A DNA stretch of 64,000 nt from Halanaerobacter jeridensis. Lineage in GTDB: Bacteria; Bacillota; Halanaerobiia; Halobacteroidales; Halobacteroidaceae. Positions 36,119-45,903 of this stretch are shown in pieces. The position numbers and the translations under genes were made by a program. Below the pieces are notes generated by a model, which was not told the DNA's origin, did no database searches, and saw nothing but the letters and a program-made list of their open reading frames with translations. Every line of letters starts with the position of its first letter. Within the stretch, counting starts at the first letter, position 1. Location of the stretch: the NCBI RefSeq assembly GCF_016908315.1, contig NZ_JAFBDQ010000003.1:1-64000 (forward strand), in the 5' to 3' direction.

Positions 36119-37695
36119 GTATTATTATCCTCCCTACTGAATTGTTTAAGATCAGCTATCATTAAATTATAATTACTTTGATTAATTTCTGAAGTTAATA
36201 AATATAATTTATTTTGCTGCTGGTTCCAAGCCAAACGATTAATATAATGATCCAATTTAATTTTATTAAGTAATTGATTATTATCTAAAGAATAGATATA
36301 AATCATTTTATCAACTGCTGCAAAAATTCTGCGTTGTTCTTCATCAACTGCAAAATCTTTAGGAGTCGAAATCTTATCAAATTTATTTTTCAATGAAGCT
36401 TTTCCAGATTTTATTCCTGAATAAACCTGCAGTGGATGATGTGTATTAGCTACATAGAGACAACTTTCTCCATTAATCTCACAAAACATACTATTTTTAA
36501 CAATTCCAATATCAAATTTAGAAATAGGCTGCTGTAAATTATCCAATATATAAATTAAACTCTCACCAAATACTTTATCAATAAATAAATATTCTTCATC
36601 TAATATATCTATTTGTGAAGCATTAATTACATTATTATTATGAGTTACTTTTAATCTTTCTATTATTTTACCTTCTTCAATATCAAATTTGATTAAATTG
36701 TATTCTCCACTAACAGCTACATACATTTTTTCTGCAGTTAAACTAATATCTTTAATAGATTTTGCAAAAGAAAACTGCTGCTGCGAAAAATCTTCTAAAT
36801 CTAGCCGGAGTAAAGTTTTCTTATTCTTGGCTAAAGCGAATAAATAATTGTTCTGTTCCCCTAAAAATAATTTCTCAACTGCAAAATCCCAATTTACTTT
36901 TTTCTCTACTTTTTGACTTTCAGCATCTAAAATAAGCAACTTGTTTTGTTGAGCATTATTCAAGTATAATTTAGAACGAGTTTCATCAATAACTATATCT
37001 GATAGTTGGCCCTGTAAATCAACCTTAGTTATTCTTTGTGGTAGAGTTTCAATCATTTTTTCATTACTAATAGATAAATAACCGGAATTATTAATAACCA
37101 TTACTTGATAAGAATATACCTGTTTCGGATTAATATTATAATCGACATAAGAGTTTTGACTTTGATTATTAATTGTAGCAATTACATCTGCTTGACCGTC
37201 AATAAAATTATTATTACTGCGTAAAATTTTATAAGTGTAAAAATCATCTTTAGGATATTTAGACCAAGTGACTTTAATACCTGATTTTAAAGAAGACGTA
37301 GTCAAATCATCTAGAGATACTTGTGGTGGATAATCTCCTTTAACATTAAAAGAGAATTCATGTTGAATTTGTTCCCCAGATTGATCTTTGATAGTTAAAA
37401 AGAGAGTATAATCCCCAGGTAAATTAGGAGTTAAATAATTTATTTGTGACTTATTTTTTTCTAAAATTTGGCCACCATTAGCTGTCCATTTATAATCTAA
37501 ATCTCTTCCTTGATCGTTTTTTACATTAACAGAAAATTTAACTAAACGTTTAGGAAGAAAATGACCTTCCTTATTATATTGTTCTGAATCTACATTAAAA
37601 TCATTGATGACTAATGATTGATTACAACCACTTACTACTAACAACATTAAACTTAATAGTATAAATTTAGCTAAAAGTTTATAATTTCGTTTCAT
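36115..37695 (-). CDS. Lipoprotein with Ig/FN3-like domains and a C-terminal beta-propeller
   Basis: The ATG at 37,695 is chosen so that the protein starts with its lipoprotein signal (LLAKFILLSLMLLVVSGC, Cys24); this gives 526 residues. Residues about 40-125 form a PKD/Ig-like domain (RDLDYKWTANGGQILEKN), 130-215 a fibronectin-III-like domain (GIKVTWSKYPKDDFYTYKIL), and the remainder a seven-bladed-type propeller of short repeats (LDAESQKVEKKVNWDF, KFDIEEGKIIERLKVT). The fold suggests a surface or periplasmic binding role. No enzyme motif is seen. Its stop overlaps the recU start by four bases. Confidence 0.78.
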   Translation of the reverse strand: MKRNYKLLAKFILLSLMLLVVSGCNQSLVINDFNVDSEQYNKEGHFLPKRLVKFSVNVKNDQGRDLDYKWTANGGQILEKNKSQINYLTPNLPGDYTLFLTIKDQSGEQIQHEFSFNVKGDYPPQVSLDDLTTSSLKSGIKVTWSKYPKDDFYTYKILRSNNNFIDGQADVIATINNQSQNSYVDYNINPKQVYSYQVMVINNSGYLSISNEKMIETLPQRITKVDLQGQLSDIVIDETRSKLYLNNAQQNKLLILDAESQKVEKKVNWDFAVEKLFLGEQNNYLFALAKNKKTLLRLDLEDFSQQQFSFAKSIKDISLTAEKMYVAVSGEYNLIKFDIEEGKIIERLKVTHNNNVINASQIDILDEEYLFIDKVFGESLIYILDNLQQPISKFDIGIVKNSMFCEINGESCLYVANTHHPLQVYSGIKSGKASLKNKFDKISTPKDFAVDEEQRRIFAAVDKMIYIYSLDNNQLLNKIKLDHYINRLAWNQQQNKLYLLTSEINQSNYNLMIADLKQFSREDNNT

Positions 37696-37749
37696 TACAA
37701 TTATTAACCCCTTTGTATTTTTAATCATTAGGATTTTAACAATAATAAA

Positions 37750-38655
37750 TCAGTTCATTGTTTCTTTAACAGACTGGTTATTATAATAAGCTTGTTCAGG
37801 GTCTACATGAACCATCACTTCCCGAACTCGCTCATGATTAGCAACTAGCTCTTCCCTAACCTTAACAGCAATTTTATGCCCTTCAATTACAGTTAATTGA
37901 TCTTTAACTACAATTGCTACATCTACATATAAATAGGGTCCATATGACCTTAATTTTATATCTCCTACAGTAATTACTCCCGAAATTTCTTTTACATCCG
38001 AAGTAATCCTCTCTACTTTATGAGTGTTTGGTACAGCATCCATTAAATCATCAATAGCATCAAGTAAAATTTCAACTCCTACTTTAATTATTAATGAGGA
38101 AACAACTAATCCTGCTACAGGATCTAAGATAGGATATCCTAATCTTGCTCCAGCTGCTCCAATTAAAGCAGCAATTGAGGATAATGCATCAGAACGATGA
38201 TGATGGGCATCTGCTATTAAACCCTTGCTATTAATTTCACGCCCTATCTTTACTGTATATCTATAAAGTAATTCTTTAACTAAAATAGATAATGCTGCTA
38301 CCCATAAAACTAAAGTACCCGGTACAGCAATCTGATTATTGATAATACTAACCACTGCATCTTTAATTAAGAATATTCCTGTTGCTATTAAAATTAATCC
38401 TAATATTATAGTAGCAATTGATTCAGCTTTACCATGTCCATAAGGATGGTCTTGATCAGGTGGGGTTTTAGATATTCTAATACTCATTAAGATAATCACT
38501 GTTGAAACAACATCTGATACTGAATGAAAACCGTCAGCCACCAGTGCCTTACTACTAAAAGTAAATCCTACAATCACTTTCAAAACAGCTAGTAGGACAT
38601 TAGATATCAAACTAATAATACTTACTTTTTTTCCTTGTTTATATCTTTCTGACAT
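37750..38655 (-). CDS. Cation diffusion facilitator (CDF) metal efflux protein
   Basis: The 301-residue protein has six membrane segments and the CDF metal sites: ADGFHSVSDV after helix 2, DHPYGHGKAE, and ADAHHHRSDALSS in helix 5, followed by a cytoplasmic C-terminal domain (residues about 215-290, ending MVHVDPEQAYY). It exports Zn, Mn, Fe or similar divalent cations in exchange for protons. AAAGAGG supports the ATG. It is divergent from murB, and a 12-base inverted repeat lies in the shared upstream region. Confidence 0.93.
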   Translation of the reverse strand: MSERYKQGKKVSIISLISNVLLAVLKVIVGFTFSSKALVADGFHSVSDVVSTVIILMSIRISKTPPDQDHPYGHGKAESIATIILGLILIATGIFLIKDAVVSIINNQIAVPGTLVLWVAALSILVKELLYRYTVKIGREINSKGLIADAHHHRSDALSSIAALIGAAGARLGYPILDPVAGLVVSSLIIKVGVEILLDAIDDLMDAVPNTHKVERITSDVKEISGVITVGDIKLRSYGPYLYVDVAIVVKDQLTVIEGHKIAVKVREELVANHERVREVMVHVDPEQAYYNNQSVKETMN

Positions 38656-38688
38656 TGTTAGCCTCTTTTCTTTTAAATAATAAACATA

Positions 38689-38722
38689 AATGTCAAAGTA
38701 ATTAGTTTAATACTTTGACATT
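38689..38722. promoter_or_regulatory. Inverted repeat in the CDF-murB divergent spacer
   Basis: AATGTCAAAGTA is repeated in inverse orientation (TACTTTGACATT) with a ten-base gap, 33 bases upstream of the CDF start. It could be an operator for a metal or other regulator, or a hairpin. A TTGACA within the right arm could serve as a -35 box, but I see no good -10 at the right distance. Confidence 0.4.
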
Positions 38723-38862
38723 ACTATATTATAACTTATTTAAGCCCCTTTTTCAATTTAATTAGAAAAAAGTTTTTAAATTTATTTGGTTATTACTTAT
38801 ATATATGATAAATTAAAAGTATACAATATAAGAACAGAGTAATTTTACAGGAGGTAAAATTG

Positions 38863-39774
38863 ATGAATAAGCAAGATTTAATTAACAAACTAGAAAAAAT
38901 AAATAATTTAGAAGTAATTAAAAATCAATCATTAAGCCACTATACTTCTTTTGAAGTAGGTGGTCCTAGTGATATATTCTTAATCCCTAATCATATTACA
39001 GCAGCCCAAAAATCTTTTGAATTAATTAATCAAGCTGAACTACCTTACTTAATTTTAGGTGCAGGTAGTAACTTAGTAGTTTCTGACCAAGGCTTCCGCG
39101 GAGCAACTATTTATACAGAACAATTAAATAAAATCAAAGTAAATGATACAACCATTACTGCTCAAGTTGGTATTTCATTAGCTGATTTAGCAGAAAAAGC
39201 TGCTGAAGCTGGCTTAACTGGCTTAGAATTTGCTAGCGGTATTCCTGGTAGTTTAGGAGGGGCATTATATATGAACGCTGGCGCTTATGGGGGAGAAATG
39301 AAAGATGTTGTCTCGGAAATTACTGTTATTAACCCTCAGGGCCAAAAAGAAACTCTTGATCGTTCCGAAATCAACCTTGGTTATCGCCAAAGTATTTTAC
39401 AGGAACAACCTTACCTAGCTGTGCAGGCAAAAATTGAATTAGACCGCGGGGTTAAAGAAAAAATCAAGTCTAAAATCGAAGAACTAACAAACAAACGCTG
39501 GGGCAAGCAGCCAATGGAAATGCCGAGTGCAGGCAGTATGTTTAAACGACCTGAAAACCACTATGCTAGTGCCTTGATTGATGAAGCTGGATTAAAAGGC
39601 ACTCGAGTTGGAGGCGCTCAAATATCTACTAAACACGCTGGATTTGTAGTTAATTTAGGCTCAGCTACTGCTCAAGATATTAAACAATTAGTACAAGTAG
39701 TCCAAGAAAAAATATATCAAGAATATGAAGTTAAATTAGAAACAGAACCGCGCTTTATTGGAGACTTTAAATGA
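38863..39774 (+). CDS. murB: UDP-N-acetylenolpyruvoylglucosamine reductase MurB
   Basis: The ATG at 38,863 lies seven bases after AGGAGGT; the TTG immediately before it is less well placed. The 303-residue protein has the MurB motifs: YTSFEVGGPSDIFL for FAD, GAGSNLVVSDQGFRG, SGIPGSLGGALYMNAGAYGG, the proton donor Ser in SAGSMFKRP, and the final Glu in LETEPRFIG. It reduces UDP-GlcNAc-enolpyruvate with NADPH to UDP-MurNAc for peptidoglycan. It is of the short type II form. A bidirectional terminator follows, so it is a single-gene unit on the plus strand. Confidence 0.97.
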   Translation: MNKQDLINKLEKINNLEVIKNQSLSHYTSFEVGGPSDIFLIPNHITAAQKSFELINQAELPYLILGAGSNLVVSDQGFRGATIYTEQLNKIKVNDTTITAQVGISLADLAEKAAEAGLTGLEFASGIPGSLGGALYMNAGAYGGEMKDVVSEITVINPQGQKETLDRSEINLGYRQSILQEQPYLAVQAKIELDRGVKEKIKSKIEELTNKRWGKQPMEMPSAGSMFKRPENHYASALIDEAGLKGTRVGGAQISTKHAGFVVNLGSATAQDIKQLVQVVQEKIYQEYEVKLETEPRFIGDFK

Positions 39775-39837
39775 ACTAAGGCTGCTCATCCAAGCTTATT
39801 TTAAAAAAGACGTTTAAATTATCTAATTTATTAAGTA

Positions 39838-39876
39838 AAGAAAGCAATTACAATCTAGATTGTAATTGCTTTCTTT
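39838..39876. terminator. Bidirectional terminator between murB and the GGDEF-EAL gene
   Basis: A perfect palindrome (AAAGAAAGCAATTACAATCT with its complement) lies between the convergent genes, with T-runs in both directions. Confidence 0.88.
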
Positions 39877-39880
39877 ACTA

Positions 39881-42394
39881 TTATTCTTCATTGATTTTCT
39901 CTATAAAATTAATAGTAGTTATCTCTTTTATTTTCTCCCACTTCTGCGGCCGACTAAATAAATAGCCTTGGATATAATCACATCCCTTTTCTTGCAATCT
40001 TTGGTATTGCTCTTTATCTTCTATTCCTTCTGCTACTACAGGCAAATTAAAACTATGAAATAACTTTATTAAATTCCCCATAGCCGATGCCTTTGCTTCT
40101 AAAAACTTATCATTTAAAGATTTATCAAGTTTAACCTTATCTAAAGGAATATAATTTAAATAATTCAAAGAAGAATATCCGGTTCCAAAATCATCTAAAG
40201 CAAGTTTAATCCCTAAATCTTTTAATTGCTTTAAAAATTTCACAGCCTCTTCTTCTTTTTTGATCAGTATACTTTCAGTGATTTCTATTTCAATCAATTC
40301 AGGAGCTACATTATTTTCCTGTAGAGTTTCCTTTAAAAACTTAATATAATTATGGTCTTCTAATTGATGTACTGAAAAGTTAATAGCAATTTTTTTAGGA
40401 GCTTTTCCTTTTGCTAAGTCAGTGCTAATTTTTCCTATTACTCTTTTAGTGACCCACCGCCCAATCTCTATAATCAATCCACTATTCTCAGCTATAGGAA
40501 TAAATTTACCAGGCGATATATCATATTCCTTTAATCTGATTAAGGCTTCTAAATACTCAGCTTGACCATTATCAAGATCGATTTGGGGTTGATATTTTAA
40601 TTCAAATCCATTATTATTTAAAGCCTTCTCTAATATTTTCTTGATTCTTTTTCTTTCCTCTATTTTTTCTATCAATTTAATATTATAATAGAAATAATCC
40701 TTCTTTGTATTCTCTTTAGCCCGATACATAGCTGCATCAGCATTAGTAATTAATTGATTCGGACTATAAGCATCATTAGGATAGAGAGTAATACCGATAC
40801 TAAAATCAATTTCTAGTTCATTATTCTTAATTAAAAAAGCTTTATTTAAACTATTTCTAATTTTATTAATTTGAGTCTCAATACTTTCCAAATCAGTTCT
40901 ATTCTTTAATAAAAATAAAAACTCATCTCCCCCATACCTTGCTACAAAAAATTCCTCATTTGATAATTTAAGCAACCTTGCTCCTAATCTTTTTAATAAT
41001 CTATCTCCGTAAATATGTCCTAAAGTATCATTAATTTCTTTAAAATTATCTAAATCTAATAGCATTACTACTCCTTCTTTTTCTTCATCTAATTCTGCTT
41101 CAAGCTCTTTCATAAATTTACTTCGATTCGGTAATTCTGTTAGTGAATCATGTTCTGCTTGATATTCAAGCTTTTTATTTAATTGGCTTATTTCTTCAGT
41201 ATAAGCTCCTAATTGCTGATATGCCGCCTTCACTTCATCTAAATAATCTCTTAAATTATTTCTCATATTATTTAATGCTTGACCTAAATCTCCTATCTCA
41301 TCTCTTGATTCTATTTTTAAATCTTCAACTTCTAAATTATTGTTAGAAATCTCTTGGGCAAAATTAGTAGCATTAATTATAGGAGTTGAAACTAAATCAC
41401 CAATATATATAGCTATTAATATAACTGCTAAGGCTACAAATAAGGTTGTTATTATTATTTTCCAATAAAGAGTTTCTGTTTTAGCAGTTAATTCTTCTTT
41501 TGGAATTACAGAGATAAACTTCCAATTTGTTTCTTGATCAGTATATATATTAAACAAATAATCTTGCTTATTCATTTCAGCAAAAAAATTATCTGAGCTT
41601 ATATTTTTCAAATTATTTAGAGCTTTAATATTTAATTTATCGATAGTTTGAAAATTGAATTTAGGATTCTGGGGATGAGCTAAAATCTTTCCCTGCTCAG
41701 TAGCTAAAATCAAAAAACCTTCTTCTCCAATTTGAATATTCTTAATCATATTCGTTAATCCATCTAAACTAACATCTAAACCCTGAACTCCAATTACTTC
41801 GCCATCATTATTCTTAATTTTAGTCACAGTACTAACAATTATGTTATTATCTAGTTGAGCATGATAAGGGGCAGTTAATACTACCTCCTCTTGACTATTA
41901 ATTGCCTGTTTATAAAATGGCCTCTCACGAGGATCATACTCAGCACTATTTACCCCTCGTGGCCATTGCACATAACCTCCATCTTTAGTACCAAGATAAA
42001 CATAGGCAACATTTTTATGTGTTTTAGCAAAATCTTCATAAAATTTATAAATTTCTGCTTCAACCTCTCCGTTTTTTAAGGGGGTCATTTTTAATTTTTC
42101 TTTAGTTCTTTTATTGATATAAGTAGTAATCGTCTCATCAGCTTTTTTAACTACTGGGCGAGAGGCTAAAAATTTAGAGTTTTTTGCTACTTCCTCAAAG
42201 TAAAGATTTAGAGTATCAGAAGCTTTTTTCATCTCTTTGCTACTAGTTGCAATAAAGTTATTTTTAATTGTTTCCTGCATTGTACTAATTGAAAAATAAC
42301 TAGCTAACATTAAGGGAACTAAAGCCATTAACAAAAATAGTATAATTAATTTCTTTTTTAGACCACTAAACAATAGTTTTTTTAATTGCTCCAT
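39881..42394 (-). CDS. Membrane c-di-GMP enzyme: dCache-HAMP-GGDEF-EAL
   Basis: The 837-residue protein has a first membrane segment (LIILFLLMALVPLMLASYF), a dCache-type extracytoplasmic domain with ERPFYKQAINS, a second membrane segment near residue 315, a HAMP domain and then two catalytic domains. The GGDEF cyclase motif is intact (ARYGGDEFLF). The EAL phosphodiesterase motif EALIRLK, DDFGTGYSSL, KLDKSL and EGIED are all present, so both activities are possible. Such dual proteins make or degrade c-di-GMP in response to an external ligand. GGGGGGGG lies upstream of the ATG. The PilZ protein at 30,109 is a possible reader. Confidence 0.93.
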   Translation of the reverse strand: MEQLKKLLFSGLKKKLIILFLLMALVPLMLASYFSISTMQETIKNNFIATSSKEMKKASDTLNLYFEEVAKNSKFLASRPVVKKADETITTYINKRTKEKLKMTPLKNGEVEAEIYKFYEDFAKTHKNVAYVYLGTKDGGYVQWPRGVNSAEYDPRERPFYKQAINSQEEVVLTAPYHAQLDNNIIVSTVTKIKNNDGEVIGVQGLDVSLDGLTNMIKNIQIGEEGFLILATEQGKILAHPQNPKFNFQTIDKLNIKALNNLKNISSDNFFAEMNKQDYLFNIYTDQETNWKFISVIPKEELTAKTETLYWKIIITTLFVALAVILIAIYIGDLVSTPIINATNFAQEISNNNLEVEDLKIESRDEIGDLGQALNNMRNNLRDYLDEVKAAYQQLGAYTEEISQLNKKLEYQAEHDSLTELPNRSKFMKELEAELDEEKEGVVMLLDLDNFKEINDTLGHIYGDRLLKRLGARLLKLSNEEFFVARYGGDEFLFLLKNRTDLESIETQINKIRNSLNKAFLIKNNELEIDFSIGITLYPNDAYSPNQLITNADAAMYRAKENTKKDYFYYNIKLIEKIEERKRIKKILEKALNNNGFELKYQPQIDLDNGQAEYLEALIRLKEYDISPGKFIPIAENSGLIIEIGRWVTKRVIGKISTDLAKGKAPKKIAINFSVHQLEDHNYIKFLKETLQENNVAPELIEIEITESILIKKEEEAVKFLKQLKDLGIKLALDDFGTGYSSLNYLNYIPLDKVKLDKSLNDKFLEAKASAMGNLIKLFHSFNLPVVAEGIEDKEQYQRLQEKGCDYIQGYLFSRPQKWEKIKEITTINFIEKINEE

Positions 42395-42495
42395 CTTAAA
42401 AACCCCCCCCTTTAGAAGATCAATTGCATTTTTTGTCGTTTTTTCTGTTTGATTTATTATTTCTAGTAATAGGATAAAAGTTCCTGCACTATTTT

Positions 42496-43935
42496 TTATT
42501 TACGCCAAAAACCAGATAGTAAAAAGACCAATACTGTATATATCTCCAAACGACCAAGGATCATACAAAAACTAAGCAATAATTTCCCCACTATCGGTAG
42601 CGGCACATAAGTATTCAAAGGGCCAATTAACCCCAATCCTGGACCAATATTCCCCAAAGTAGCTGCTACCGCTGAAATAGAACTAATTAAATCTATACCA
42701 AAAGAGGTTAAGGTAATAGTAGAAATCACAAATACAATAATATATAAAAAGAAAAAACCCAAAATACTTGTTGATACTTCTTCTGAAATAGCTCTATTTC
42801 CTATCTTCAGGGAAGTTACAGCCCGGGGACGAATAACTTTATATAATTCTTGAAATCCTTTCTTCATTAAAGCATAAATCCGAATCACTTTAATTCCCCC
42901 AGCAGTTGAACCTGCACAACCACCAATAAACATCAAAATCAACAAAATCCCCCGCGAAAATGGAGGCCAAATATCATAATCTACAGTAGCAAAACCAGCC
43001 GTACTAATAATAGAAGTTACTTGAAATGCAGCATACTTAAAAGATTCCACAAATGTCTTATAAACCTGTAGTCTTAAATTAATAGTAATCGCAACAATAG
43101 CAGTTACTACAATTAAAGTATAGAAACGAAATTCTTGATTAGTTAATAAAGCCTTAACTTTCCCCGTTAAAACTTGATAATGCAAAGTTAAATTAACCCC
43201 TGCTAAAAACATAAAAAACGCCATAATAACTTCAATCATTAAACTATCATAAGCCTTAACACTTAAAGTCCGAGAAGAAAATCCCCCTGTTGAAATAGTA
43301 CCAAAAGAATGAATCACTGCATCAAACAACGGCATTCCCTGCAGACATAGAACTATTATCTGAACTACAGTTAAAATTAAATAAACCACCCACAGTGTTT
43401 TAGCAGTTTCTTTAATTCGAGGTTTTAAGCGTTCATGAATTGGCCCTGGTACTTCTGCTTTAAATAACTGCATTGAACCAGCTAATTCTGGTAAGATTAC
43501 AATTGAGAGAACAATAATTCCCATTCCTCCTAACCAATGCATTAAACTCCGCCACATTAAGATAGTATGGGACAAACTTTCTAAAGACATAATTACTGTA
43601 GCACCAGTTGTAGTAAAACCACTTACACTTTCAAAAAAAGCATCTACGAAATTATCAAAAACTCCAGCTAGTAGAAAAGGAATAGCACCAAAAATGGAAA
43701 TCAAAAACCAACCTAAAGTCACAATTGCAAATCCTTCCCTATGACGCAGATTCTCTTCTCCTGTTGCTAAATTGCGCAATACTTGTCCGACCACTATTGT
43801 AAATCCCATTGTTACAATAAATGCTACTCCATCAACATCTCGATAATAAAGCGCTGTCAAAATGGGAAATACCATACTACCGCCAATGAAAATTAATAAA
43901 GTACCTAAAAAACTAAATACTACTCTTAATCTCAT
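42496..43935 (-). CDS. trkH: Potassium uptake membrane subunit TrkH/KtrB
   Basis: The 479-residue protein has the four M1-P-M2 repeats of Trk/Ktr transporters. Filter-like segments include SGFTTTGATV, FGTISTGGFS, ISTAGFATVD and LGNIGPGLGL, and the last helix ends LLLSFCMILGRLEIYTVLV, typical of TrkH. It moves K+ (with H+ or Na+) into the cell and needs the TrkA subunit encoded 445 bases upstream of it. GGGGGAGAGG supports the ATG. In a salt-in halophile this system would be central to osmotic balance. The spacer to trkA contains two repeat elements. Confidence 0.95.
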   Translation of the reverse strand: MRLRVVFSFLGTLLIFIGGSMVFPILTALYYRDVDGVAFIVTMGFTIVVGQVLRNLATGEENLRHREGFAIVTLGWFLISIFGAIPFLLAGVFDNFVDAFFESVSGFTTTGATVIMSLESLSHTILMWRSLMHWLGGMGIIVLSIVILPELAGSMQLFKAEVPGPIHERLKPRIKETAKTLWVVYLILTVVQIIVLCLQGMPLFDAVIHSFGTISTGGFSSRTLSVKAYDSLMIEVIMAFFMFLAGVNLTLHYQVLTGKVKALLTNQEFRFYTLIVVTAIVAITINLRLQVYKTFVESFKYAAFQVTSIISTAGFATVDYDIWPPFSRGILLILMFIGGCAGSTAGGIKVIRIYALMKKGFQELYKVIRPRAVTSLKIGNRAISEEVSTSILGFFFLYIIVFVISTITLTSFGIDLISSISAVAATLGNIGPGLGLIGPLNTYVPLPIVGKLLLSFCMILGRLEIYTVLVFLLSGFWRK

Positions 43936-43950
43936 ATCCTCTCCCCCTAA

Positions 43951-44104
43951 GCTATATAAAGTGGCACTTTCAGTGCAACTTTATAGTGACAAGTAAAGAG
44001 TAATCAATAATGAGTTAAAACCATAAAGTCAAAACCTTAAAAAGATATGAACCCTGAGATGATAGTTTTTGAATTTGATTTTGACTAACTATTAGCTAAA
44101 TTAA
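43951..44104. repeat. Intergenic repeat related to the one at 49,180
   Basis: This stretch begins CTATATAAAGTG and contains GTGACAAGTAAAGAGTAATC, AACCATAAAG, AAAACCTTAAAA and TTGATTTT. The inverse of 49,190-49,380 has the same order of words (GTGACAAGTAATGAG, AACCATAAG, AAAACCTTAAAA, TTGATTTT). Two copies, each in a spacer, suggest a dispersed non-coding repeat or a miniature element. Confidence 0.6.
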
Positions 44105-44189
44105 AATCAAAACCAAAAGGCACAACCAAAAAAATAAGCAACCTCATAATGGTACATCCTTGCCTCCACCATTAAAGTAAAACTGCCTT

Positions 44190-44374
44190 GGATTGAGATA
44201 AAATTGTTTCGCAGCGTCTTTAAATCTAGTTTGGTAACGAGTCTTAATAAAGTCTAGTGAATATAAATTTTGTGAGCTTAATTCCTATTTAATTAAGCTA
44301 AATTTATATTCACTAGACAAGTTTAGACGAATCAAACTAGATTTATAAGCAAAGAAATTATTTTATCTCAATCC
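44190..44374. repeat. Long inverted repeat (185 bases) between trkH and trkA
   Basis: The two arms begin GGATTGAGATAAAAT and share AATCTAGTTTG, GTCTAGTGAATATAAATTT and AGCTTAATT in the same order when one arm is reversed, around a centre near 44,284. The pairing spans most of the element with a few bulges. It could be a MITE-like insertion or a structured RNA. The stretch 43,936-44,380 contains no gene that I can support. Confidence 0.8.
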
Positions 44375-44380
44375 CGAAAG

Positions 44381-45751
44381 TTACACTTTATATAAATAAC
44401 TCTCTACTTCTTCTAAAGCTAAAATAGTAAATACTAATAGTTCGTCTTGAGGTGCTAACTTTTGTTCTGGGCTAGGAATAATGACCTCATCCCCTCGCCA
44501 AATTAAGACAATTACTAGATCAGCTGGCAAATTCAAACTATCAATACTTTTCCGCCGTTTAGACTTAAAAGTTAATTTATGTGCTTTAATTTGCCCTCCA
44601 AAAACTGTTTGCCCAGTTAATTGGCCCTGATGTAAGTAATCTAAGATGGTATCTATAGCTAATAAGGCGGGGCAAATACTATAATCTAATTCCAAGTAAT
44701 CATCTAAATTACTATAAAAAATTTCATCTACTAAAGCAATTGTTTTTTTACTGCCTAATTTTTGGGCCAAGGCTGCTACTAATAGGTTCTGTTTTTGATC
44801 CTCAGTCCCTGCTACAAAAACATCAGTTTGAGCTACTCCTTCTTCTTGCAATAAATCTAAATCCAAGGTAGAACCTTCTAAGACCAATATATCCTCTAAA
44901 TTTTCTGCTAGTTCTTGGCCCTTAGCTCTCTGCTCTTCAATGATAGTTACTACTGTTCCTTTAGAAAAAAAGCAGGCTAACTTTTGATTAATTTCCCCAG
45001 CTCCAGCTAAAATCAATTTATCCTTCTGCGTTGTAGTATTAATCAAATCAGAAATTTTATTTTTTATCCCCCGCCTAGAAATTACAAACAATAGATCACC
45101 TGGGTATAACTTTTCTGTACTCTGAGGCAATAAAGCTCTTCCTTTACGCAAGATAGTAATTAATAAAGCATCTTGGCCTAAATCTAACTGTCTTACTTCT
45201 TGGTAAGCTAAACGATTTTGATGAGAAATTTTAAATTTATTAATCTTAACCCTATTATCTAAGATCTGTTTTAACTCTAGCTCAGTACCTGAATTAACCA
45301 AACCTTTGATTCGTTTGACAGCCATAGCAAAAGGGTTTAACACCAAATCCAAACCCAAGTTCTGACCCTGCATTTTTTCATCATATAAATCTTCATCTGT
45401 AATTTGCACAATTACTTCTTTGACTCCTGATTTTTTGGCATAAATCCCCGTTAATAAATTATATTGATCATTATTAGTTACAGCAATCACCAAGGTAGCT
45501 TCGGCAAATTTACTTTCTTTTCTTGTTTCAACCTTTGTAGCTAAGCCTTGAATCACCAAACAATCAAGGCGTTCTTGAATCTGTTTACACAATTTGATAT
45601 CTTCTTCAATAATAATAATTTCTTGCCCTAACTGGCTTAATCTATCTGCTAATTGAATACTAACTTCTGTACCACCTACTATAATTGCACAGCCATCAGA
45701 TTGAACTAAATTACTAGTTACCTGTTTAATCTTATTAAAAACTTTTTTCAT
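44381..45751 (-). CDS. trkA: Trk potassium regulatory subunit TrkA
   Basis: The 456-residue protein has two RCK halves. The first starts GCAIIVGGTEVSIQLADRL, and its strand 2 ends in acidic EEDIK, as in NAD-binding loops. The second starts KLILAGAGEINQKLACFF. Each is followed by a TrkA-C-like domain, ending VIIPSPEQKLAPQDELLVFT. TrkA binds nucleotides on the cytoplasmic face and gates TrkH. GGAGCGGG supports the ATG. Its C-terminal codons (YKV and stop) abut the right end of the spacer repeats, and the short word TATATAAAGTG recurs there, which may have shaped this end. Confidence 0.95.
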   Translation of the reverse strand: MKKVFNKIKQVTSNLVQSDGCAIIVGGTEVSIQLADRLSQLGQEIIIIEEDIKLCKQIQERLDCLVIQGLATKVETRKESKFAEATLVIAVTNNDQYNLLTGIYAKKSGVKEVIVQITDEDLYDEKMQGQNLGLDLVLNPFAMAVKRIKGLVNSGTELELKQILDNRVKINKFKISHQNRLAYQEVRQLDLGQDALLITILRKGRALLPQSTEKLYPGDLLFVISRRGIKNKISDLINTTTQKDKLILAGAGEINQKLACFFSKGTVVTIIEEQRAKGQELAENLEDILVLEGSTLDLDLLQEEGVAQTDVFVAGTEDQKQNLLVAALAQKLGSKKTIALVDEIFYSNLDDYLELDYSICPALLAIDTILDYLHQGQLTGQTVFGGQIKAHKLTFKSKRRKSIDSLNLPADLVIVLIWRGDEVIIPSPEQKLAPQDELLVFTILALEEVESYLYKV

Positions 45752-45829
45752 CTCTACCCGCTCCTATTCCTTACTAACTACTACAAAATTTATGCAAAAT
45801 AATAATTTAAAATCACAAAAAATAAAAAA

Positions 45830-45855
45830 GAACAGAGAAAATTATTCTCTGTTCC
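45830..45855 (-). terminator. Terminator after the GGDEF-HD-GYP gene
   Basis: GAACAGAGAA pairs with TTCTCTGTTC, followed by TTTTTTATTTTTTG on the minus strand, about 50 bases after the stop at 45,904. It separates that gene from trkA. Confidence 0.85.
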
Positions 45856-45903
45856 AAAAAACTATTTCTTAAAGCTTAATATTTCTTACCTTTCTCCCTT
45901 AAT

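Noticed and set aside
38656-38862. Metal riboswitch upstream of the cation efflux gene
   Set aside because: Only one simple inverted repeat is visible; none of the conserved cores of known metal riboswitches was recognised.
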